Shown: piece after piece, positions 36,375-41,860 of the stretch
How positions within the stretch are numbered: the stretch's first letter is position 1
Layout of the letters: each line of letters starts with the position of its first letter
Assembly: GCA_019310485.1 (NCBI GenBank)
Contig: JAFDEF010000023.1
Location: 1-41,860, forward strand
Length of the DNA stretch: 41,860 nt
Reading direction: 5' to 3'
Source: Deltaproteobacteria bacterium
GTDB lineage: Bacteria > Desulfobacterota > DSM-4660 > Desulfatiglandales > HGW-15
Translations under genes and position numbers: made by a program
Notes under the pieces: generated by a model
The model's input: only the letters and a program-made list of their open reading frames with translations
Database searches by the model: none
Told to the model about the DNA's origin: nothing

Positions 36375-36863
36375 ATGGCAAAAAAGACGTTGCTGGAGGG
36401 AAAGAGAATTCTCGCAGTGGATGATGAACCTGATGTGCTGGAAACACTTGAAGAATTGTTACCAATGTGTCGACTAACAAAAGCCCAGAGCGCACAGGAA
36501 GCACTCAAGCTTTTGGAGAGCCAGTGTTTCGATATTGCTATACTGGATATTATGGGAGTTGACGGATACAAGCTTCTCGAGGTGGCCAGAAAGAAAGGGG
36601 TCATTCCGGTCATGCTCACGGCCCATGCCCTGAGCGTGGAAAACACGATAAAGTCTTTCAAGGAAGGGGCTGCTTCATATATTCCAAAGGATGAGATGGG
36701 AAATATAGCAACATTTCTCGTCGACATTCTTGAAGCACAGAAAAAGGGAAAGAATTTCTGGTGGCGGTGGCTCGACAGGTTGGGAGCCTACTATGAAAAG
36801 AAATTCGGTCCTGACTGGCAAAGCAAAGATGAGGAATTCTGGCGGCATTTCCCTTCCTGGTAA
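36375..36863 (+). CDS. Single-domain response regulator with Trp-rich tail
   Basis: 162 aa. Receiver domain at about 10-122: acidic pair Asp16/Asp17, phospho-Asp58 (IAILDIMGVDG), Thr82 (MLTAHA) and Lys105 (YIPKDE), so phosphorylation-competent. No DNA-binding domain. The C-terminal 35 residues (KNFWWRWLDRLGAYYEKKFGP then WRHFPSW) form an aromatic helical tail. Start ATG has AAGGAGG 7 nt upstream. No histidine kinase is adjacent. It ends 16 nt from the convergent MshEN-repeat membrane protein gene. Confidence 0.88.
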   Translation: MAKKTLLEGKRILAVDDEPDVLETLEELLPMCRLTKAQSAQEALKLLESQCFDIAILDIMGVDGYKLLEVARKKGVIPVMLTAHALSVENTIKSFKEGAASYIPKDEMGNIATFLVDILEAQKKGKNFWWRWLDRLGAYYEKKFGPDWQSKDEEFWRHFPSW

Positions 36864-36879
36864 CAAACACGTAGCGCTC

Positions 36880-37695
36880 TTATATTCTCCTTGATCCGTA
36901 CTGCTGCTGCCCCAGGATCCAGTCCAGGTCGTACTCCGTGAGGAGGCCTTTTTCCTGCAGGATCTCTCCGAGTTTTCTATGCAGCTTGCCCAGAGCCCAG
37001 TTGATATCTTCTTCTTTTGCGTATCCAAGGGCTTTCAATGTTTCCCCTAGCCTGGCCGGAACTTTCCTCTTGTGATTTAGAGCATCCTGGAGTTGTTCAC
37101 GTGTTATTCTCCCTCCCTGAACAAGCACTTCACCAATTCTATTCTCCTGCTCTGCCAGTGCTTCCTTTAGCTGCTGCTTGGTGATATAACCATCTCCCAC
37201 CAGTATCTCCCCAACCTTAGGTCTTGTCCATTTGAGAGCGCACAATTTCTTGATGCTAAAACAAATAACAGTGTACAAGAAAAAGCTTATGACAACGAGA
37301 ACCGTCCCCAGGAAGGCAAAGCTAGCCCAGAAATTATGGGAGATCCCTCCCATCCTGTGAAGGGGGCCCTCAGGATAAAAAGAGGAAACGGAAAGATAAA
37401 TCAACAAGACAGCGTAGAAGACTCCCACAAAAACGAATGTTTTTGTCTTTGGAGAAATTTCGGGTTCCTGTCTCGAACCAGCCGGGGGCACGGGTGAAGC
37501 CGCACCTCTCTTTAAACCAGGTCCCTGCGCACTATATGCCGGCAACTCTGAGCCGTAACCACACCTGTCGCAAAATTTTGCAGAAAGGGGCAAAAGATTC
37601 CCGCATTCAAAACACCTCAGGGCCAGTTTTTCTCCACATTTCAAGCAAAACTGGGCGCCTTCTCTGTTCTCAAACCCGCATTTAGGGCATCTCAT
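36880..37695 (-). CDS. Zinc-ribbon membrane protein with four MshEN-like repeats
   Basis: 271 aa. Double zinc ribbon at 3-45 (CPKC, CLKC, CFEC, CDRC), linker, two membrane helices (about 85-105 and 122-148), then four repeats of about 24-30 residues: VGEILVGDGYITKQQLKEAL, IGEVLVQGGRITREQLQDAL, LGETLKALGYAKEEDINWAL and LGEILQEKGLLTEYDLDWIL. The repeat form (R/K-hydrophobic-G-xx-hydrophobic, then G and Leu) is that of MshEN/T2SSE N-terminal motifs; two adjacent units make one MshEN domain, which binds cyclic di-GMP in MshE. Units 2 and 3 keep Arg before LG/IG. No ATPase domain follows, so not a secretion ATPase. A clear promoter lies upstream at 37785. Function unknown; a c-di-GMP sensor is inference. 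Confidence 0.65.
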   Translation of the reverse strand: MRCPKCGFENREGAQFCLKCGEKLALRCFECGNLLPLSAKFCDRCGYGSELPAYSAQGPGLKRGAASPVPPAGSRQEPEISPKTKTFVFVGVFYAVLLIYLSVSSFYPEGPLHRMGGISHNFWASFAFLGTVLVVISFFLYTVICFSIKKLCALKWTRPKVGEILVGDGYITKQQLKEALAEQENRIGEVLVQGGRITREQLQDALNHKRKVPARLGETLKALGYAKEEDINWALGKLHRKLGEILQEKGLLTEYDLDWILGQQQYGSRRI

Positions 37696-37784
37696 TTTAA
37701 TACTCGGTAGCTCCTACCTGATTTGCAGTAAGGCCTGAGCTCCTTTTGGGTCGCCTTGTAGTAAAATCGAGCTAAACTTCTCTA

Positions 37785-37814
37785 ATTATAATCCATTTTT
37801 CCAAAATAGGTCAA
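37785..37814 (-). promoter_or_regulatory. Sigma-70-type promoter for the MshEN-repeat protein gene
   Basis: Minus strand: TTGACC (37814-37809), 18-nt spacer, TATAAT (37790-37785). Leader of about 85 nt; a GGTAG-GAG-CTACC mini-hairpin precedes the ATG and holds the only SD-like GGAG. Confidence 0.7.
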
Positions 37815-37877
37815 CTGAAAACAGGAAGGGATGCTCCTCAGAAGCTGGACCTTCTTGAATAGAGAGTGAAATGGAAA

Positions 37878-38720
37878 CTAGTGGTCAGGGTTTGCCCCAG
37901 CGTTGGCATTAGAGTCTGTGAACCAATCGATCAATCTTCGTGCAATGCTAATCTTGCCCGGTATCTTTTCAGGCAAAGTCTTTGCCGTAAACCACCCGGC
38001 ATCAACAATTTCATTTTTATCAACGCTAATCTCGCCCTCAGCATATTCTGCCGTAAAGCCAATCATCAGCGAATTTGGAAACGGCCAGGGCTGACTTCCG
38101 AAATATCTGATATTTTTTATCTCTATACCGACCTCTTCCCTCACTTCCCGTTTTACGGATTCTTCCAGTGACTCTCCCGGTTCAACAAATCCTGCCAGTA
38201 CACTGTAGAAACCATTTGGAAAACGAAGTGCACGCGCCAAAAGGATCTCATTGCCCCTAATGACGGCAACAATGATTGCTGGCGATATCCTGGGATAATT
38301 AACGAGACCGCATCCAGGGCATACCTTGGCCCGCTCATCCGTCTTCTCTCTAAGGGGGGCGCCGCACTGGCTACAGTACTGATGAGTCCGCTCCCAGTCA
38401 AGAATCTCCCTTGCTCTCCCGGCTATCCAAAAGTGAGAGTCCGCAAGCGATCCGAAAAGCCTCCTGAGCCCGTGAAAGATCATGCCTTCCGGAATGCTCA
38501 CTTGCCCGGCACACTCAGCCCCGTAACATGCTGTCCCGTCAAGATCGCCAACAAAGCAGGTCCGAACAGGCTTTAGGCCCAGTTCTCCTGGACTCTTGCA
38601 GTAGGGAATACTTGCATTTCCCCGTTCCACACTTGCCAGAAGCTTTTGCCTCCAGAAAATGAACCACAGGCCGGGCTCATTCTTTTGGGACATTGCTCTG
38701 TAGGAGGGCACGAAATTCAC
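37878..38720 (-). CDS. nudC: NAD(H) pyrophosphatase NudC (Nudix)
   Basis: 281 aa from GTG 38720. Hydrolyses NADH to NMNH and AMP and removes NAD caps from RNA. Central zinc ribbon CSQC...CPGC, then the Nudix box GFVEPGESLEESVKREVREE, then SQPWPFPNSLM, the hallmark of NudC. The N-terminal variable domain begins VNFVPSYRAMSQKNEPGLWF. A longer reading from GTG 38822, overlapping the preceding TAG, adds 34 unconserved residues; the internal GTG has GGGAG 7 nt before it and fits better. Together with nadA and nadE it adds a third NAD-related gene to the window. Confidence 0.92.
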   Translation of the reverse strand: MNFVPSYRAMSQKNEPGLWFIFWRQKLLASVERGNASIPYCKSPGELGLKPVRTCFVGDLDGTACYGAECAGQVSIPEGMIFHGLRRLFGSLADSHFWIAGRAREILDWERTHQYCSQCGAPLREKTDERAKVCPGCGLVNYPRISPAIIVAVIRGNEILLARALRFPNGFYSVLAGFVEPGESLEESVKREVREEVGIEIKNIRYFGSQPWPFPNSLMIGFTAEYAEGEISVDKNEIVDAGWFTAKTLPEKIPGKISIARRLIDWFTDSNANAGANPDH

Positions 38721-38821
38721 TCCCACACTCCCTCCATAACTGCATCGCCTCGCCAGGGCTATGAACCACGCAGTGAGTGCTTCAAACAGCGCGGACCTAT
38801 GGCCCCGGGCCGGAAGAGCCA

Positions 38822-40531
38822 CTAAGGATTGACTGAGTTCCCCGTGGCAACTTTAAGATAAGCTGATTCAAACTCTTTCCATATTTTCATGCCGATGCGG
38901 TTCTGGGTTTCCACAATTTCATTCAGGATAGCGTTGTTTGTCAGGGGGTTGATTAGGACAGCCCTTAACACCACTATGTTCTGGGGTCTGTACAAGGTAG
39001 ACTCCAGCTTGGTCCTGGAAACAAATGTCGTGTCATCTCTTCGCAACGCTTTATGAAGCTTAATATTCAACCCGTTGATAATGTGGTTTACCTTTCTGAT
39101 GTTTCTTTCTATTTCCTTTGCCCGCGTCTTGTCCCTTGTTGCTTTTTTCTGCTTTCGCCACTCCTGGATCTGCTCCCTAACTGCCCGCGGAATAAACCTG
39201 TAGATCAAAATAAAAAGTTCAGGAGTGTTTAGCGTTTCAAAGTTGCCACTTCTTTCAAGGATCTCTTTCAGTGACTTACTGTTTTCCCTGGCGCTTTTAA
39301 ACAGAAGTCCATATCCCTGCCGCCCTATTATTTTCAGAGCAGCCCACGGTTTAAGACATGCAAAGGGGCGAGAGCCTTCAATAGTAAATCGCCCGGTATC
39401 CACCGAATCCCTCCGGATCACGTACTGCGAAGTCTGCTTTATGGTATTCAGATCCCTTTCGTTTCTAAAAAGAATAAGGCCCATGGCCATTGGGCAATAA
39501 AGAAGCTTGTGAGCGTCTATGGAAACCGAGTCAGCCTTTTCGATCCCCTTAAGAGAAGAGCTGTATTCATCCACAAGCAGGGCTGAGCCCCCCCAGCATG
39601 CATCCACGTGAAAGTATGCCCCCACCTCGCGCGCTATCTCACCCAATCTCGTAAGATCGTCAATGTTGCCTGTCTCCGTCGTACCGGCTATTCCCACTAT
39701 GGAGACGATCTTTGTTCTCCTTCTTCCCTTTTCCCTCCTAAAGGATTTCACCTTTTGATAGAGCCGGTCAATGTCTATCCTGTGGTTGAGATCTGCTGGA
39801 ATGCATACGACATTTTCTTCCCCGAGCCCCAGCAAATTGGCGGCTTTCTTGATTGAATAATGTCCCCTCGCGGAAACAAGTATTACTCCTCTGGAATACC
39901 CGTAGTGCTTTAATGCTCTTTGAACTCCCTCTTCGCGCACACCGGCGAAATCCCCGTCAGGAGGAAATGCTTTTTCCCTGGCAACTGTAAACGCCGTCAA
40001 GTTGGAGATCGTCCCATCGGAGGTCACGTTGCCGAGGGCAATTTTGGGGTTTTGAATATGTTTCTGGTAATAGGATTCACTTTTATTGAAAATGAGACGG
40101 TGGAACCATGCCACAAGTTCTCTTTCAACAAAACTGGACGCTTTTGCTGTTTCGATTTTGACCTGGTTTTGGTTAAGCGCTGCAATTATCATTTCCAGAA
40201 GAATCATAAAGTACGGGATAGCGCTGATCATATGCCCCACGTAGTAGGGATTGCCTACCTTGACTGAATGGGCTGTAACCTTGGTCTTTATTTCATAAAG
40301 CACATCTTTTATGAGTTGAGGATCAGAGGGAACTGCGGTCTGGTTGAATATCCTGCTGAGTTCCGGAAGCGTAATGCTGCTGTGGATTCCGCCTTTTTCC
40401 TTAAAAAAGTCATGGATCATCTCAAGGAGTTCATGCCCGAACTCGATGAACTTATCCGGAGAGTCAGGCATAATAAACAATTTCCTGAGATACTCCAGGT
40501 TGGCCTCGATTTTTTTGCCACGCTTTCTCAT
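38822..40531 (-). CDS. PLP-dependent group II decarboxylase, PanP-like (putative aspartate or glutamate decarboxylase)
   Basis: 569 aa. PLP Lys342 in SIDAHKLLYCPMAMG, HVDACWGG at 308-315, SDGTISNL at 171-178 and His224 (ARGHYSIKK) fit the glutamate/aromatic amino-acid decarboxylase fold (group II). The long N- and C-terminal flanks and the VLRAVLINPLTNNAIL tail recall PanP, an aspartate 1-decarboxylase making beta-alanine in bacteria without PanD; glutamate or aromatic substrates cannot be excluded. ATG with GGAGG just 3 nt upstream. Lies 21 nt after the nadA stop, so co-transcribed with it; both would draw on aspartate. Confidence 0.75.
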   Translation of the reverse strand: MRKRGKKIEANLEYLRKLFIMPDSPDKFIEFGHELLEMIHDFFKEKGGIHSSITLPELSRIFNQTAVPSDPQLIKDVLYEIKTKVTAHSVKVGNPYYVGHMISAIPYFMILLEMIIAALNQNQVKIETAKASSFVERELVAWFHRLIFNKSESYYQKHIQNPKIALGNVTSDGTISNLTAFTVAREKAFPPDGDFAGVREEGVQRALKHYGYSRGVILVSARGHYSIKKAANLLGLGEENVVCIPADLNHRIDIDRLYQKVKSFRREKGRRRTKIVSIVGIAGTTETGNIDDLTRLGEIAREVGAYFHVDACWGGSALLVDEYSSSLKGIEKADSVSIDAHKLLYCPMAMGLILFRNERDLNTIKQTSQYVIRRDSVDTGRFTIEGSRPFACLKPWAALKIIGRQGYGLLFKSARENSKSLKEILERSGNFETLNTPELFILIYRFIPRAVREQIQEWRKQKKATRDKTRAKEIERNIRKVNHIINGLNIKLHKALRRDDTTFVSRTKLESTLYRPQNIVVLRAVLINPLTNNAILNEIVETQNRIGMKIWKEFESAYLKVATGNSVNP

Positions 40532-40552
40532 AAGCCTCCACTCACCCTCAAA

Positions 40553-41482
40553 TCATCCTCTGGGAATTGCCAGCATGCGGTCTACCGCACCTTTTGCCCT
40601 GGTCCTCACCTCTTCAGGGACTTTCACAACCGGCTCCATTTTTTCAAGAGCAGCGAGCACTTCTTTCAAGCCCGTTCGTTTCATATCCCGGCAGACCATG
40701 TTCGGATCCGCAGGGAAAAAGACTTTATCAGGATTTGCCTTAGAGAGCGGGTAAAGAATACCCGTTTCTGTTCCTATTATAAATTCCCTGTGATCAGACT
40801 GGCTTGCAAACGCAATCATGCCGGAAGTGCTCTTTATCTCATCTGCCAGCTCCAGCACACCAGGGGGACATTCTGGATGAGCCAAAAACAGGGCGTTTGG
40901 ATGAGACGCTTTCGCTTTCTTTACCTGATCAGGTGTCAAGTTGTTATGCACGTAACAGTGTCCTTCCCAGTATGCGATCTGCCTGCCTGTTTGCTTCTTA
41001 GTATATTGAGCAAGGTTCTTGTCAGGTACCATAAAGATTTTTCTGTGTTCTGAAATGGAATTTACAACCTGAACCGCATTAGCAGAGGTACAGCATATCT
41101 CACTCTCGGCTTTAACCTCTGCCGTGGTATTGACATAGCTTACAACTGCCTCCTCAGGCTCTTCTTTTTTCCTCTCCCTTAGATCTTGTGCCGTTATCAT
41201 ATCGGCCATGGGGCACCCTGCCTGTTTGACCGGAAGCAACACGGTCTTTTCAGGCGATAGAATCGATGCAGTTTCAGCCATGAAGTGCACACCGCAGAAC
41301 ACAATCACCTCTGCGTCGGTCTGCGACGCTTTTATTGAAAGTTCAAGTGAATCGCCACAAAGATCGGCTATATCCTGAATCTCCGGGCGCTGGTAGTTGT
41401 GAGCAAGAAGGATCGCCTTTCTTTTCTTGATAAGTTCTCGTATTTTCTCTTGAAGTTTTTTGTCACCTGTTTCTGTTTCCAT
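40553..41482 (-). CDS. nadA: Quinolinate synthase NadA
   Basis: About 309 aa. Condenses iminoaspartate with DHAP to quinolinate for NAD synthesis, using an oxygen-sensitive [4Fe-4S] cluster. LLAHNYQRPEIQDIADLCGDS, VIVFCGVHFMAETA (first cluster Cys), EICCTSANAV (second) and NMVCRDMKRTGL (third) are all visible, as is HPECPPGV. ATG 41482 lies 11 nt after AAGGAGG and just before the conserved region; an upstream TTG at 41527 would add 15 residues. No nadB or nadC nearby. Confidence 0.94.
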   Translation of the reverse strand: METETGDKKLQEKIRELIKKRKAILLAHNYQRPEIQDIADLCGDSLELSIKASQTDAEVIVFCGVHFMAETASILSPEKTVLLPVKQAGCPMADMITAQDLRERKKEEPEEAVVSYVNTTAEVKAESEICCTSANAVQVVNSISEHRKIFMVPDKNLAQYTKKQTGRQIAYWEGHCYVHNNLTPDQVKKAKASHPNALFLAHPECPPGVLELADEIKSTSGMIAFASQSDHREFIIGTETGILYPLSKANPDKVFFPADPNMVCRDMKRTGLKEVLAALEKMEPVVKVPEEVRTRAKGAVDRMLAIPRG

Positions 41483-41618
41483 CCTGGAGGAAACCTCCTT
41501 TTCCCTTAATTCACTTTTCCTCGCCAAGAACTCCGGTTCTCACTCCCTCATCCTCCACACATGGACGAAGTTCTGAAAGACCGCAGAGTCTGTGTCTCAA
41601 AATAATTAGTTCTGGGTA

Positions 41619-41648
41619 GGTATAATTAATTTTAACCTGAGAAGTCAA
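41619..41648 (-). promoter_or_regulatory. Candidate promoter for nadA
   Basis: Minus strand: TTGACT (41648-41643), 18-nt spacer, TATACC (41624-41619). The -35 is good, the -10 is weak (4 of 6). The stretch 41528-41750 otherwise shows no gene or NadR/NrtR-type operator that I recognise. Confidence 0.35.
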
Positions 41649-41752
41649 GCTGTTTGAAAGAGCCCTGATTCGCGACAAAGTGATAATCCAGGGCGCAGCC
41701 TTGGATCGCTCCTCCTTAAAACGTACCTTAAATGTCTCTCTTTTAAAGATTC

Positions 41753-41770
41753 CCCCGGCTAAAGCCGGGG
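41753..41770 (-). terminator. IS200-type end hairpin
   Basis: CCCCGGCT-aa-AGCCGGGG, perfect 8-bp stem. It lies 9 nt after the transposase stop, where IS200 elements carry the subterminal hairpin recognised by TnpA. Few T residues follow on the minus strand, so it is more likely a transposase recognition fold than a terminator. Confidence 0.6.
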
Positions 41771-41779
41771 TCCTTTCGG

Positions 41780-41860
41780 TTACAGCTTCAGTTGAAGCTG
41801 ACCTGAATCCTGTCGTCCTTGGAGTTCGACATACTTTTTAATGATATCTTCATCGACTCC
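41780..41860 (-). CDS. tnpA: IS200/IS605-family transposase TnpA, C-terminal 26 residues
   Basis: The visible end reads GVDEDIIKKYVELQGRQDSG and then QLQLKL before TAA. IS200 TnpA proteins typically end this way: a V(G/N)xDExxIxxYIxxQ helix after the Tyr domain, then a short tail. TnpA is a Y1 HUH transposase that moves single-stranded IS DNA. The catalytic parts lie outside the window, so intactness is unknown. Confidence 0.6.
   Translation of the reverse strand, partial: GVDEDIIKKYVELQGRQDSGQLQLKL

Larger units (their letters stand above)
41750..41860 (-). mobile_element. IS200/IS605-type insertion sequence, 3' end, cut by window edge
   Basis: The end of a TnpA frame is followed by a perfect hairpin near the element end, the IS200 layout (hairpin ends instead of terminal inverted repeats). 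The left limit at about 41750 is a guess, because the end is not marked by an inverted repeat. The remainder is outside the window. Confidence 0.6.

Noticed and set aside
1-41860. CRISPR array or direct-repeat cluster
   Set aside because: No regularly spaced repeats were seen anywhere in the window.

Overview
This window reads as chromosomal backbone of a Gram-negative bacterium with an outer membrane: it has a Mla phospholipid-transport operon, Lnt, ExbB/ExbD and a likely LPS-sugar modification pair. Gene content and protein style (WalJ-type hydrolase, DUF503, a receiver protein with a Trp-rich tail, group II decarboxylase next to NadA) fit a member of the former Deltaproteobacteria (Desulfobacterota). 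This placement is inference from gene style; there is no rRNA in the window. Many starts look like TTG or GTG with good Shine-Dalgarno sequences.

Layout. (1) 1-2946, plus: end of exbB, exbD, an FtsB/DivIC-like protein translationally coupled to exbD, a TPR protein and a MetE/UROD-fold protein. (2) 3002-17196, minus: Ser/Thr kinase, trmL, a small Cys-rich protein, a WalJ-like hydrolase, then the long translation/RNA operon. In transcription order this is tRNA-Gly(CCC), rimP, nusA, ylxR, infB, ylxP (DUF503), rbfA, truB, rpsO, pnp, M16 protease, dut. It mirrors the E. coli metY-rimP-nusA-infB-rbfA-truB-rpsO-pnp order. Between dut and the hydrolase lies an unexplained, strongly structured stretch of about 160 nt. 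(3) 17197-17728: intergenic, with a large inverted repeat and a clear sigma-70-type promoter. (4) 17729-21360, plus: corC, lnt, and prfB with its programmed +1 frameshift. (5) 21367-25165, minus: mlaE-mlaF-mlaD-mlaC-mlaA. (6) 25356-29831, minus: ftsH-folP, then coaX and an S66 LD-carboxypeptidase. (7) 30115-36863, plus: an iron alcohol dehydrogenase plus DegT-type aminotransferase matching the KdnB/KdnA pair for 8-amino-Kdo, then nadE, leuB, trmJ-like methyltransferase and a response regulator. (8) 36880-41482, minus: a zinc-ribbon/membrane/MshEN-repeat protein, nudC, a PanP-like decarboxylase and nadA. (9) The right edge cuts into an IS200/IS605-type transposase, of which the last 26 codons and the end hairpin are visible.

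Functional themes. The window covers ribosome maturation and RNA turnover (region 2), envelope lipid homeostasis (Lnt, Mla, FtsH, LD-carboxypeptidase, KdnAB) and NAD/CoA/folate supply (nadA, nadE, nudC, coaX, folP, possible PanP). I did not find a defence system, CRISPR array, prophage or secondary-metabolite cluster. The least ordinary items are the structured RNA candidate downstream of dut, the palindromic element at 17405-17501, the KdnAB pair and the MshEN-repeat membrane protein.
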